Of a DNA stretch of 64,000 nucleotides, positions 12,473 through 25,076 are shown in pieces. The number at the start of each line of letters is the position of its first letter. The stretch's first letter is position 1. The notes under the pieces were generated by a model, which was not told the DNA's origin, made no database searches, and saw only the letters and a list, made by a program, of their open reading frames with translations. The stretch spans positions 5,275,022-5,339,021 of the forward strand of contig CM060856.1 in NCBI GenBank assembly GCA_030737835.1, given 5' to 3'. Origin of the DNA: Acorus gramineus. Taxonomy: Eukaryota; Streptophyta; Magnoliopsida; Acorales; Acoraceae. Position numbers and translations under genes: made by a program.

Positions 12473-13732
12473 ATGGCATGGTCAGCAGAAAACGCAACGA
12501 AAGCCTATCTAGCTCACAACCCTCAAAATGGTACCCCCCACATAACCTCTACATTTTTAATTCTCTTAGATTTATTTGTTATATATTCTGGAACCTGATG
12601 ATGTGCGCAGAGGATTGTTGGCGCTACGCAGGGTCAGACGGGGGTCGAGCTCCCCGCAGAGTTCGCGGGGATCGAGCTGGGGGCAACGCCCCCAAGAAAT
12701 TTTTTTTTTTTGTGTCTTTCGTGTATTGAAATATTTGCCCTTAATGAGATGTCAGTATAAAAGGGCATCTCATATTTTTCATTAGGCCCTACGGTTTTTA
12801 TCTTCGGTGTGACCATTATAAAAACTTATCATTGATAGTGAATTGATCTCTGGTGTGTTCCGTGGACGTAGGCAAGATTTGCTGAACCACATAAATTTTT
12901 GTGTCTTTACTTCAATTTGTTTATTTATTCTCTTTTGATTGATTTCATTCCAAGATCCGAAATCGTAACATTATTTGGTTTACCTTGGCCAGACATTGCG
13001 TCGGGGAGGAGAGGCAGAAACCATTTTTTACATCTCTCCTCCATAGTTCATGTGCGCGGTTTCTTTTATTTTCTTGTATTTTTTTCTTTATTATGTTACT
13101 TCTCACCTCTAATTTGAATATTTTCTATTTCCAAACCTTTTGAAATGGAAATACTCACAGTTCGCTAAAAAAGAAATATATTGTGACAAAACAGGAAAAC
13201 AAATCCAAGGTCCCCGACGTGGCCGAGTTCATATCAGCCATGGCGGTCGGCAACTCCGCAAGGCTCATGGTGGAGGCGTGCAGCGGCGCCGCGGGCCCCA
13301 CGACGCTCGCGCTCGTTGCCGCGGCCCGCCAGACCGGCGGGCGCGCGTCCATAACGGCCCTCGGCGAGGAAGCCGTAAACGTAGAGTTCGTGACAGCGGG
13401 AGACGATGCGGCGGGGCTCTTGATGGGAAAATACGCGCGCGCGGACTTCGTGATCGTGGACTGCAAAATGGAGGGGCGGGAAGCGCGTGTTGGGGGCCGC
13501 GCGCGCGGGGCGTGCGCTGATCGTGGTCGGGTACAACGCGTTCTGTGATGGGTCGTGGTGGAGGGATGGGGAGAGGGAGGAGATGGTGCTGCCCATTGGA
13601 GAGGGGTTGAGGGTGTGTAGGGTGGTAGGGGAGGAGAAGAGGAGGAGGTGGGTTGTGAGGGTGGATGAGTGTACAGGGGAGGAGCATGTGTTTAGGATTG
13701 TGAATTCTCAGAGGAAGGGGATTAGAGCTTGA
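12473..13732 (+). pseudogene. DUF1442 family gene with two frame breaks
   Basis: Exon 1 begins MAWSAENATKAYL at 12473, and the donor is probably after ATG at 12530. Exon 2 begins about 13195 (ENKSKVPDVAEFISAM...). The family blocks PDVAEFISAMAVGNSARLMV, LALVAAARQTGG, ADFVIVDCKMEGREA, LIVVGYNAFCDGSW, LPIGEGLRVCRVVG and VDECTGEEHVFRI are all present. The reading frame shifts near 13485 (GAAGCGCGTG, one C too many), moving the C-terminal third to another frame. A second break is inferred in exon 1: TLKM, expected after AYL, is readable only one base off. The middle also looks shorter than in relatives. DUF1442 proteins have an uncharacterised Rossmann-like fold. Either a young pseudogene or a sequence with indel errors; the intron carries a solo LTR. 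Confidence 0.75.
12577..12970 (+). mobile_element. Solo LTR, Ty1-copia type
   Basis: The 394-bp LTR begins TGTTATATATTC and ends ATCGTAACA (TG...CA) and is flanked by the 5-bp duplication TTATT at 12572-12576 and 12971-12975. It has a TATA box at about 12756 and, further on, the plant copia R-U5 signature GTGGACGTAGGCAAGATTTG...GAACCAC. No internal region or second LTR is present, so it arose by LTR-LTR recombination. It sits inside the intron of the broken DUF1442 gene, in the same orientation. Confidence 0.85.
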
Positions 13733-15604
13733 TGAGATTGGGTTCTTATTGGGTTGGTTTGTTTTTAATTTTGTATATATATATTTTTTTTGCATTCTAA
13801 AAACGGAGCCCTCAGCTGCCTATACACTAGTGCAATATAAATTGTATAATCGCTTTGTGTACTTACACAGTTACACTATCGCTATATGATTTTTAAAAAA
13901 ATAAATGAAACACTAGTTATCTTAGCGTATAATTTATGTTTTTGTAACATGTATAATTTTAAAAAAAATCAAATGAGAATTGGGGTTGTACACAAGATTG
14001 AACATACTGTAAGTTACAATAAGCACTTTATCAAATACAAACAATGGGCACCATGTGTTTTTTCCAAGGACAAGCAAACAAACAGCTAAATCAGGTTGTC
14101 TAGTGAAAAAGAATCCCCGAACTCAAAAGAAGACATAATAATATGGATCCCAGAAGAGAGATATGGGCGGTGATGGGGAAGGTTACTAGCAAGGGAGATA
14201 GGTCTACAAGGGCTCGAGTTATGAAAATCCTTATTCCTGTGGGGAGGCGATCTGGCGTACAAGAAACAATGCAATATTCCAAAGTCAACTCTTCTATTTC
14301 GAGAATATGTGGGATTTAACTGTTCTTTTGATTAGAAGTTGAGGTTCATCTACTTGGTGGACCATACCAAATCGAAGAATGAGGCTGAGCGGGGATGGTT
14401 CCATGGGTGCGGAGAATTCTCCTCGTGTTGTTTGCGGATCTTCTTTATGTTTTTTTTTTTCTCTTTTGCTGGTGTTATTCTTTTGTTTTCTAGACTCTGT
14501 ACCTAAAGGGTAGGAACTCATCACCCTTTTTTTTACTTACGTGGTACATTTTCATTGACTACTAAATGGTTGTTTCATGTAGCTAGTCACAGGCGATCCC
14601 ATCCTAGGATGGACATTTATAGATGGGTTATCTACTACAAAGCGGTTATTCGGTCCACAATCACCAAATGGTAGATGTTTTGTTAATTTAGATTGGAATG
14701 ACTTTCGAAATGGAGTGGCCTGGAATATCTGGTCCAATTGCCTAATGTGAAAATGTAAGGGGTAGAGTAATAAGAGTAATAAAGCCCCACCCCTACCCGG
14801 TTGGTTGAAGCTTTATCTGGTTTGGTTTACCCCAAAATTTGACAGTATGAAAAATAAAAAATAATGAACCCACCGACTGAACAACTTGGAATACAAGTAC
14901 CAATTCCTCTGAGCAAAATGATTGACAATTACTCAATGTTTAATTGAAGGGCTCTTCGAAGGGGTTTGCAAAGTGATTCAGGGCGCAAATAGAAACACCA
15001 AGCTTCCCAACATGGCTCTAGAAGCTAATTAAATAGGCTTACGTTCCCATAACAGAAAAAAAAAATGCTTTTGAAAATCAAATGAAGTGGTTGAAATTTT
15101 TATTCGATGTAATTACAATTGATGCCAATAATCAAACTATTGAAAATAAATTTATTGAAATAAAAAAAATCAAGAAAAAGATTTCTAGATGAGTATATAA
15201 ATCGATATAAGAGAAATATTTTTTTTTTAATGATGAATGAATTTTCTGTGACTGACCTTACAATCAAACTGGTAAGCTACATTCGTCTGTTATATTAGAG
15301 GAAGATTATTAACACAACGGGACCAACAAAAATGAGGAAGAATCAACACTGGATTTGGAATTCGTTTGAGAAAAAGAGTAGTGTAGTACTTTATAAAACT
15401 GCCCCAGTATAAATCCATGAAAATGATATGCTCTGTGCTCATTCCTACATGCAACCCATTCATAGCTCTTATCATTTTATTTAAAAACAAGTGCTGTTAT
15501 ACACTTTTTTTTGTTCAGTTTTAATTTCAATCTCATATGCGTTAATAAAAAATTATCAAAACGTGTATTCACGTTAACTAAAACAATATTTTGATATATA
15601 TATA
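13733..15604. other. Intergenic, no gene seen
   Basis: AT-rich sequence with scattered short ORFs that resemble no family I know. Nothing further can be supported. Confidence 0.5.
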
Positions 15605-15897
15605 TAGAGAGAGGTGATATGGTGTGGACACCATACCCTCTTTTAATATGCGGTCACCTTCTAATCACCATACAAAAAGGGTGCATTTAATCAAATAGTG
15701 AGAAAATGATCCATAAAAGAATCACAAGAAATAAAAGAGGAGATCATGTGGAGAAAAAAGAGGGATCATGATTCTTAAGGATATATGTGATTTCATGGGG
15801 TGGTTATTTTAACCGTCTGATTAAAATATTTAATCGGATGGTAATGACACAATAACCACACCTAAAGAAGAGGGTATGGTGACCGCATCTTATCATT

Positions 15898-15903
<6 letters not shown>
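15605..15903. mobile_element. MITE with about 27-bp imperfect TIRs
   Basis: The left end reads GATATGGTGTGGACACCATA and the right end is the complement of GATAAGATGCGGTCACCATA; both continue into CCCTCTT. The element lies in a TA-repeat tract, so a TA target duplication would be invisible. No coding capacity. Confidence 0.65.

Positions 15904-15991
<88 letters not shown>
15903..15991. repeat. Adjacent (AT)n and (AAT)n microsatellites
   Basis: About 36 bases of AT dinucleotides are followed by a run of about 15 AAT triplets. Likely polymorphic. Confidence 0.95.
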
Positions 15992-15992
<1 letters not shown>

Positions 15993-17325
15993 TCCTAGGC
16001 CCCAATTTTTCAGGCCCCATCACAGGCCCCATGATGTGGCAAGTGTACATTGTCTATGATACTCTTTACTTGATAACTACCTAAACATGTATCCCTATGA
16101 TTGTGGAGTATCATTTAATTCTGAAAATTCTGTATTTATTCATCATTAATGGATTCTTAAAATCTTGCAATAATATTTGAGAGGGACCAGAGAAACCATT
16201 GATGTTGAAACAATTAAAAATCTATCTTGTATGCGAAATGAGGAGGTTTTGCATTACGGAATTGATTTTGTTTATGAAGAATACATGGGAGCAAATCGGA
16301 AATTCTATTTTTGAGGAGAAGGCACGAAATCGTTTTTTTTTTTTTTCCGATTTGGATCTCACATCAATGTCTCTCGGATCAGGTTTGACATTATTAGATT
16401 CGTAAAAAAATTGTGTTTTGCTTTTTATTTTAAATATTTAAACACAATTTTTTTTCATGTATTGAATGTCATTTATCACATTTTGATTTGTTTTTGTTTC
16501 AATATCTAAATGTAACACTCGATATCGTTACATTTTATATATGAATAGTTTGTTTGATGTTACTGTTACATTATTGACAATGTAATTTTTTAAATCTGTA
16601 TTATTTTTGTTACATTCGTAAATGTAACAGTCAACCGCATGCATGTATTGATTTATATTTGTTACATTTATGAATGTAACATTTGTATTGCATTTGTTTC
16701 AATGTAAATAGTAATTTATATTTGTTACATTTATTACTATAACAGTCAAATACATATGTTTGTTAAATGTATCACACAATAAAAAAAGTGTTTGACATTT
16801 TCTATAAAATGTAACTGATTATTGAAAATATAATCTGTTTCTAAATTGTTTAAACATTGCATGGAATGTAAAATATTTAGGTAGGAAAATGAAATTGTTT
16901 GTTATATTTATGTAAATGTAACAATTCTGATGTAAATGTAACAAATCGTTGTGAGAGATATAAATATTTAATAAAGGTATTTGATGTAACTAATTCATAC
17001 AGTAACCACATGTATTTTTTTATTTAAATTTGAATACAATAAATATCCAACTTTTTAGTATAATTTAGGTTCAATTGTAATTTAGGTAAGGATTTTAAAA
17101 TTCAAAATTTGAAATGGTTAAATGGATTTCAAGATTGACATGGAAAGGTAATAATTGAATAGAGAAAATTGAGGGATTTGGGTTAATGAGAGAGATTTTT
17201 AATGAAGGACATATTTGTATTTTGCCATTTTACCATTTTTTAAAAAGTCAACAAATAAAAAAACAACAATGAGATTATGACACCTCATGAGGCTTGTGGC
17301 TTGTGAATGAGGCTTATATTTTGAG
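15992..17325. mobile_element. Candidate non-autonomous element with degenerate inverted ends
   Basis: Left end: CCTAGGCCCCAATTTTTCAG, then two more GGCCCC-type words. Right end (complement): GACCTCAAAATATAAGCCTC, then AAGCCACAAGCCTCATGAGG. The spacing of the repeated words matches in inverted order. The interior has many copies of GTTACATTTA/AATGTAAC palindromic words. The target duplication is unclear and there is no ORF, so this is a tentative call. Confidence 0.4.
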
Positions 17326-17508
17326 GTCTATGTATCATGACTGATATATATATATATATTTAATTTTTCATAAAAACATATACGTCCTACAAAAGCTCTT
17401 AAATCCGCGTAAGTGGGTCTGAAAACGCAACACCAGAGGAGAATTGCAGGCTCCATTCGCTTCCCTCCACTAAATACTCCCTCCCTCCCTCTTCTAGGGT
17501 TTGTAGAA

Positions 17509-20500
17509 ATGGCGGCCTTGAGGGCCAACCTGACGGTGTCGGGGATCCTGTACTTCCTAAGGCGGCCTCACCACGGCGTGATGTTCTCCCCGCCGGTCGT
17601 GACTACCGGATGTCCGTTCTACCGCCACATCAAGAACCTCAGTTCGCCGCGGATCCGGTGCATGGCCTCTGATTCCGGTGGCGGAGGAAGGAAAGCGTCA
17701 GCCAGGCTGTCTCAGATGCAGCAGATACTTCAAGAGGCCGAAGAGAGGGCCGCCTCCGCCGGCGACGAACCCATCCCCAAAATCACTCTAGGTAATGATT
17801 TCACGCAGATGCTGATGATTGCGATACAGTGAGGAAAGAAGATTTGGATTGTGTTTTTTTTTTATTTTTAGTCATTCTTGAAAACCATCATGAGGTGGTT
17901 TTGTGAATTAATTGAAAATGGATTGTGTGAATTAATATGGGTTCAGTGGTTTTTGTGAATGTTTGAATTTGATTGATCGACTGTTTAGACTGAAAATTGA
18001 ATGCGAGGAAGTATCAATGGCAGTGATGAAGAAGCTGTTTGAAAAATCTATGGTTAGGAGATATTTAGATGTTTTTTTTTCTTGAGTTTCTTGAATTTAT
18101 AATTCATATTTAAATTGAATCGAATATTGGTAATGATGATGACGGATGAAGAGTGATTAAATTAGGAATTGTGTATTGACGGAATGTGGCCTTTAGGGTT
18201 AGATCTTAACACGTGGAAAAATAACAAAACAAATCCACATTAAAGAACAAATGGTGTTGCAAAATTTGCCTACATCCACAGAGGAGAGGAGATCAATTCA
18301 CTATTATCAAGTAATAGGGTTACAAAAATTCTCAGCCTCTGTCTCTCTCTGCTCATCAATGCTCATTTTCTCTTAAAGAACTCCACAGGCCCGCCTTTCA
18401 CAAAAAAATTATGATCTCTCTTAACTATAACAAGGAATAGACTAAATTAAAGGGGGAAATGACCAAAATACTCAGGCCCTCATGGTCAGGGCTTCGACTT
18501 TTCGTGAACAGGTCCACTCATTCTAGAATGCAACATCTCACAACAAATTGCTTTGGATGGAATGAGATGGTACATACATGATTTTTTGTTGAGGGTTGTG
18601 AGAATAAATATGAGAGTTCAGGCATTAATTAGGACATCAAGCAAACGAATGCATATGGTAACGTGGTGATGGAGAAGAGGCCATTGGGAGGCCATTGGGA
18701 GAATAATGTGTGGTTTTTTTTTCCAATAACATTAGGGATGTAATGGGTTGGGCAGTATTGTGTGGCACATTGTTCAATGAAGTTAACTCCTGATACTGAA
18801 TTTACCTGGAATGGCACTGGCTTTGTCCTGTGGAATTGTGCAGACTTCAATTAATCACTTCAATCAAAATGGTTGGTGTACCGGACAATATCTCAATGTT
18901 CCAATAGATGCTTAGGGTGTGTAGGATCTGGATTATATGTTTTTTTTTTTTTTTTGGGTGAAAAACTGGAAGTCTATTGTCTGTAATTTGTAGACCCCAT
19001 CCTGAGTCTGCGAGGAATTTTGCTCAGTGCAATTTGATGGGAATCAATTCTCTTCTGTTCAGAACCAAACCTCCATTTTTTAGATCAAATCTGGAAATCA
19101 ATGAAAAGAGCTTTGGTTTTGTTAAGCAATTATTTTATGGGTTTTATTTGATAACTGTCAACTAATGCTTCAAAACTTGTTCTTTCACCCTGATGTTTTG
19201 TTTTTCACTCATCTTTAGTGTTATAAGAAAGTTCGTAAATCATTGTAAGACGTTTGTGCTAATGTTCATTCTCTCTTCCATGATACAGGGGTACTCTTAG
19301 TGGGGGCTGAATTATGAGATGGGACTGAAGCTTTAATTTATCCTAATGAAGTTTAATGTTGCAGCCTGCTAAAATACATCTTTCACAACCTTATAGGCCC
19401 TGTTATTGTGAACCTATCATTTGTGCCTCATGGACAATTTGGGAGTTTTTTTTTTATAGATAGCGAGATGAGTATTTTGTTTCATACACAGAGTCCTTAT
19501 TCATAGGATATTCAATATAAGTTAATATTTACAGTGACGTGCAAGGAAGAATTTTGAATGATACCCGGGCATATAAGATGAGTCTGTTGGAAGCATTCTA
19601 TATGATTATTTCTTGAAATTCTATCTTAATTTGTTGTCGTATAATTCAACATGTGTTTATGAATCAGATGCTCCGTGCATATTGATGTATAGTATGTGTA
19701 TTTGATTTGTGCAGACCATGTCGCAGTTAACTTTGCCAGAAGTGGTGGGCCTGGTGGTCAGAATGTCAACAAAGGTATGCCGGTCCTTCTCATCTTATCA
19801 TGATTTGGCGCTTCTTGTGGAGGAATTGTTGTAGAGTTGATGGAAAAGACAACTGGCATCCTTGTACTTTGATTGGGCCTCGAATTCTACCATGGATGCA
19901 TAGATATGATGATCAACTTGATTAGTATCAGGGAGGATCATATATTTAGTTGGATTTAGTTTCTTCTTATTTGGAAAATTGATAGAAATATGTCTTTGTA
20001 GTTGCATGATGTCCAGAAATTTGCTTTATTTTACATTAGAACAAGATGCTATGTGCTTGATTTCTTCAAATTAAGTTTGACATTTTCTGACACAGTCAAG
20101 CAAGATGATGATTGGAGTTTGCGAAAAGTACGAACTTAATATAAAAGATTTTCTACTGATGTGGACTTTGCTCATTTGTTCTTTTCTATAGCTTTTTGGG
20201 CCCTGAAAGTGCTCTTATATGTCTCATATTAAGATTGTTTTCTACAGGTATCAGGTAAATGTCGACTATAAAAGGATGGACATTGTGTTTTTGAATTTGT
20301 AACTCATTGTAGTTCTTTCCCCCTTGATTCCTCTTCTAGAATTATGTTTGTCCTGAATGCCTTTGTGTTATGGCAGTGAACACTAAGGTGGACATGCGTT
20401 TCAATGTTAAGTCCGCATATTGGTTGAGTGATCGAGTCAGAGAGAAGATTATGCAAATGGTTGGTTTGTATCTTGATTTGGGTCTAGTGAATAATATTAA

Positions 20501-21451
20501 TTATGGCATTTTCCCAATTTTATTGATACAAGTTATATTCTCTAATTCTTTCACACTATTAACCCTTATAGTGGTTTGTATTGTTCAGGAGAAAAATCGT
20601 ATTAATAAAGATGGAGAGATTGTAATATCTTCTACGAAAACCAGAACACAGAAGTGAAGTTTTGCCCGTCCTCATTGTCTTTCATTTTTTCTTTTCTTTG
20701 CTAAAAAATGGTCAACATTGATATGAAAATTTGCAGGGGCAACATTGAGGATGCTCTGGAGAAATTGCAGGTCTGTCGAGAGATTCAAACTTCTCTTTTT
20801 CTGATATGTATATTTTGCAATTTTACTACTGTTCCATTGATCAAGAATTTTGATCTTTGGGAAGTACCGCGACCGTCCAATAAGAATAGTTTCTGTTTCC
20901 CTCTTTTTCCTACTAGGATTGGACATCTTGTATTTTACATTAAGAATTGAGTGTTTCTCTTGTTGACATTGAACAGGCAATTATTGATGCAGCTTCATAT
21001 GTTCCTCCACCTCCTTCAGAGGAGCAGAAGAAGAAGATTGTAAAGTTGTAAGCACCCATCCTCCTTTCCTATATAATTTGTTCTTTCTACTTTGCTAACT
21101 GGTAGAGTATGAAGATTCAGTAAATCATGAAGTTAGTTTGGGGAAAAGTCAAAATTAGTTAGGAGTACTAAATATGATCTGGCGGAAGAATTTACAACAC
21201 CCATTTGGGTGAGTAAATGGTATTGGTTGTGCTTTGCGAAAGTTGACGTCATCACTTCATTATTGTCTAGGAAACTGATGTCTTGTTTGAAAAGAACATG
21301 TATTTGATCTGGTCATGGAAATGCAAATGCTTACCATGCCTTTTTATGTGTGCAATGAAGTGCTGCTGCTGCTGAGCAGAAAAGGCTGCAGAACAAGAAG
21401 GCCCTCTCACAAAAGAAGGCAATTAGGAGAAGCAGGGAAAGCTGGGACTGA
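17509..21451 (+). CDS. GGQ-domain class I release-factor-like protein, organellar type
   Basis: Seven exons with matching phases: 17509-17791, 19715-19774, 20377-20459, 20589-20653, 20737-20770, 20977-21047 and 21361-21451, giving 228 residues. The N-terminal about 55 residues are basic with few acidic residues, fitting an organelle transit peptide. The RF-1 domain follows, with the catalytic GGQ at residues 108-110 inside RSGGPGGQNVNKVNTKV; the Gln assists peptidyl-tRNA hydrolysis. The C-terminus is a basic helix (QKRLQNKKALSQKKAIRRSRESWD), as in ICT1/YaeJ-type ribosome-rescue factors. No codon-recognition domain is present, so rescue of stalled organellar ribosomes is more likely than normal termination; this is inferred from the family. 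Intron 1 carries a probable LTR. Start: first ATG after the CT-rich leader. Confidence 0.88.
18185..18432 (-). mobile_element. Probable solo Copia LTR inside intron 1 of the release-factor gene
   Basis: On the minus strand the block starts TGTTATAGTTAAG and ends GGCCACA. It carries the copia LTR phrases AATAGTGAATTGATCTC and GTGGATGTAGGCAAATTTTG, related to the LTR at 12577. The flanking 5-mers CGGAA and AGGAA agree at four positions, so the exact ends are tentative. Confidence 0.55.
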
Positions 21452-22073
21452 CGTTAATGGTGAACCGTTATCGGCGAAGGTCTACTTGTTAAATACTGCA
21501 CTGTGAAGAAGAATTAGATAATTTTATGCTGCAGATATAGAGGGGAGACAGCTTAGCAGATTCATGGAGTGCCATCCGATACAGGGAAGTATGGTTTAAA
21601 CCAGTTGAATTACTGTCATTCTTGGATTGAAGATACAAATGTTCAGGATAGGAATCTAACTATACTAAATGTTATTCAGGAAAATATAACTCTATTCATT
21701 GATGACCACCATGTCAGCATACCAACCACAGACAAACAGGTGTTATACTATTTTCCATGAGAATATATATTGTTGCCGTTTCACTGTATCTGAATAGTTC
21801 TCTAACTACCAGAAATCATGCAAATGTTTACACTACCGATTACTATATTCTACTATTTTTAGATCGATTGATTAGTGATGGTGGCAAACTTGGGGGGGAC
21901 AAGGAATAATTCAACCCCTTTTTCTAATTTTTCTTGAAACCTAACTGATGCCTTGTGTCCCATGAAAGTAATGAAAGACAAACCTTGACATTTATATAGT
22001 GTAAACTCAATTGTAGGATAATATTAAAGACATCCCAGTTTGTTGCTATGGTGCTGTTCTCTCAAGTTTAGAT
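21452..22073. other. 3' UTR/flank of the release-factor gene
   Basis: No further gene. The sequence runs up to the TAA target site of the Harbinger element. Confidence 0.5.
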
Positions 22074-22857
22074 TAAGGTGCTGTTTGGTAGCGGTGGAAA
22101 ACGGATTTTAAGTGCTGATTAATAAGTGCAGAAAGAGGTTATGATGATAATCTTTAAGAGTTCAGTAATAAAAGCGTTTGGTTTAACGGATACTTTTATG
22201 CAGTTATTTAGATAAGTGTGTTTGGTTAACCAAGTGACATATGTGCTTATTGGAAGGGTATTTGGGTCCATTTTATAAGTGCTGAATGTTATTTTGATGT
22301 TTGGTTGAAATGAAGAAAACAATTTTTTTTTTTTTGGAGATATTAAAGATTGTTCTTTTTTAACATGTTAAAAATACGTCAACCACTACTACCCTGATTA
22401 GAACCAAAATAAACTTGCGTCTGGTTACCCACACGTTGAAAATCAATATGTTTCTTGTTTAATCCGTTAAAAACTCTGATATTTATATATTTTCACATAT
22501 CTCATAGGATTGTAAAGACTCCTCAATTGGACTGCAAACACATCCAAATGCAATCGTTTAAAAAAAAATCTTCAAATAAAAAAACCGGGTTGGGCCCCTT
22601 TTGTAAGAGTTTGACAGTTATATAAATTCTACAAAACCGCACTCATAAAAATGTTTCATTTTAACATAAAAAGTCTACATAAACAAGTAATAGGCAATTA
22701 AATTAATTGGTTCAACATATTGATTAATAAAAAGCACTACTCTTCGGATGTCAACGCTCCAACAGATGAGACATTCTTGAATACGTTACAAAAGTGATTG
22801 CTCCATAGATATGTGATAATGTTACAGACATGCATGGGCTAATAAAACTTCTACATT

Positions 22858-23296
22858 TTACTTGATAGCTAGGATTAAAAGCAAAAAGAAGATAACAAAC
22901 ACCAACAACATTATACAAAAGCATGCACAACATCCGAAAATCATTAAACCCGTTGGTCGTGGTCCTACATTGTCCTTATCCACCTTCCTATGGACCTTCC
23001 TATGGATTTGTGGTTGGTTATCTTGAAACTCTCCCATCCTGGGCAATGTATCTGCCCACATGAAAGAATTACTATGGTCCTGCATCCACGCCAAAATATA
23101 CAAATCAATATGAAAACATAAAAAAAAAAACAAGTGAATATGTATCAGTGAAGATAAGTGCACTTATATGGACACGTACCAATCTCGCAGGGCACCTAAA
23201 GAACCACCGCCCGTAGTTCTTATCTGTCCGTGCCATATGAAGGGTCATTGGTCCTCGGCCACAAGCACATCGAATCTCAGAATGAGTGTTCTTCAT
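22858..23296 (-). CDS. GRF-type zinc-finger protein with C-terminal membrane segment, carried by the transposon
   Basis: Two exons on the minus strand: 23296-23180 and 23079-22858, joined by GT-AG signals in phase. Exon 1 has RCACGRGPMTLHMARTDKNY followed by GRWFFRCP, the GRF zinc-finger pattern (CxCG, N-x-GR-x-F-xx-CP). Exon 2 continues NSFMWAD, the usual FxWxD tail of the finger, though the final cysteine expected just before it is absent. It ends in a strongly hydrophobic stretch (GCCACFCIMLLVFVIFFLLL) fitting one transmembrane helix near the C-terminus. About 112 residues. GRF fingers bind single-stranded nucleic acid in other proteins; the role here is unknown. It lies just downstream of the transposase in the same orientation, so it may be co-transcribed with it or be captured cargo. 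The ATG at 23296 is the first in frame; an upstream exon cannot be excluded. Confidence 0.6.
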
Positions 23297-23373
23297 GCTG
23301 TCCAAAATATTTTCACATCATACATACAACAGTATAATGTACATACATAGCTAGGAATACAACAAACAGTGCA

Positions 23374-24582
23374 TCAACGCCTAGACACTAGCAGATTAGC
23401 AATCTCATCCCGCACTCGATTCATTTCTTGTTGATCGTTGTCAGGTCGGATAACGGGGTACAGCTGCTCAGTGGTACGATCCTCATCAACTGTGGTACTC
23501 TGAAACTGCTCGAACAGAGAATCATGTAGCTTTTTCTTTCTGATAAAATTGTGAATAGCCATAGTTGCGGGAACTATCCGTACTTGGATATCAAATGGAT
23601 AAGATGCCATTCTCTTCAAAATGGGGAATCGCGCCTTCCACACACCAAATGTGCGTTCAATCACGTTCCGCAACGATGAGTGCAACTGATTGAACACCTC
23701 CTCTTTGTTTTGAGGTGTTGCACGCCCCCTATAATCTCCCAACCAATACCTTACGTTCCGGTAAGGTGCAAGAAATCCCCCTTTATTTGTATATCCAGCA
23801 TCCACTAGATAATATTTCCCTGGGGGGGGGGGGGCAATGGGAACATTTTGGCAGGGTCTCGAATGGTCTCTGACAGGATGCGCGAATCATGGGCAGTTCC
23901 TTCCCATCCCACCATTACATAAGTAAATAGCATGTCAAAAGAGCACACGGCAAGCACATTTTGCATGCAATCTCCCTTTCGGCCCCTGTATGGAACTTGG
24001 TTATCCCTATCTATGATTGCATGCACCAGAGTTCCATCCAGCGCGCCGATGCAATCCTATAAAAACGGAATACTAACTCAAATGAGTTCGCCTTCACTAA
24101 TGATGATCAGGTTTAAAATCACATCGAAAATTATTGCAGACCAAATAAATGAAATTATGATTACCTTGAATGCAGGATAAAATCTTGAGCTATTCAAAAT
24201 TTGGTCGGGTGTTTGAGAGAAATCGGGTGGTTGAATAATTCGTTCACTCAGTTTCAAACAAGTCTTTAGGACATTCCTAAAATATCGGGATATGGTCTCC
24301 CCGGAGTGTTGGAAGCGGTCCTGGCAAACTCTGTTCCTCGCGTTATGTCCAACAATTAGTAGGAAGATACCCACTTGTTCTTCAACAAACACGTTATTTG
24401 TGTCTTTCAACCATCCTTCATCTCGGAATTCTTTAACCAATGCCTTGAACACTGCCTGTTCCATGCGAAATAAATCAAGACACGGGCGTGGGTGTCCATC
24501 AAGTATTGCACTCATATATTCAGCCCCACTCAAACTAGAATCATGAACTACTCTTCGTGCCCAATGTTGATCAAGATGATCC
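23374..24582 (-). pseudogene. PIF/Harbinger DDE transposase (HARBI1-like), frameshifted
   Basis: Two clear exons on the minus strand: 24582-24165 and 24056-23374; any further 5' exon is not resolved. Exon 1 holds the helix-turn-helix-like N-terminal part (LDLFRMEQAVFKALVKEF..., HNARNRVCQDRFQHSGETIS). Exon 2 opens with CIGALDGT (first catalytic Asp), then GTAHDSRIL (second Asp), VDAGYTNKGGFLAPYR and NVIERTFGVWKARFPIL (catalytic Glu), as expected for DDE_Tnp_4. At 23822-23834 a run of 13 G (C on the coding strand) puts YYLVDAGY out of frame; one base more or two fewer would restore it. This is either a real inactivating slip or a homopolymer error. The protein normally works with a Myb-like ORF1 product to cut and move the element. 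Confidence 0.85.
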
Positions 24583-25076
24583 TGTATGAAATATATCACC
24601 ATAATAACTAGGATCTCATATTCTGGACCCATTCCTAAAACACACATAAACAAAAACATTGCACTACAATCCATCAGTTCATGTCCATCATAATTGTCCC
24701 TACATTTTAAAAGTGGACTTCTTCCCTATACGAACATAAACAATCATTTCCCCACATATCCATTCAAAGATAATCATCCATACATGAAGCAATAAAAATA
24801 ATCATCCACACATTAACCTAAAAATACTATTAAACATCCATGCAACAACCTGAAAATACTATTAAACATCCATACATAAACCTAAACATAATCATCCATA
24901 CATTCATTGGTGCCTAAAAATACTCATAAACATCCATACATATACCTAAAAATACTCATAAAAATCCATACATAAACATAAACACGATGTTCAGAATAAA
25001 CATAACACAATCATCCACACAAGTTCAAAAGTACCAGAGCACTAGAATCCATGAGACACCATCAAAATCAAGACAC

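Noticed and set aside
13265-13795. 176-codon minus-strand ORF, Pro/Arg-rich
   Set aside because: Antisense shadow of the DUF1442 exon.
24830-25010. Regularly spaced CATCCATACATAAAC words resembling a repeat array
   Set aside because: Degenerate minisatellite inside the Harbinger element; spacing and unit vary, and CRISPR arrays are not expected in plant nuclear DNA.
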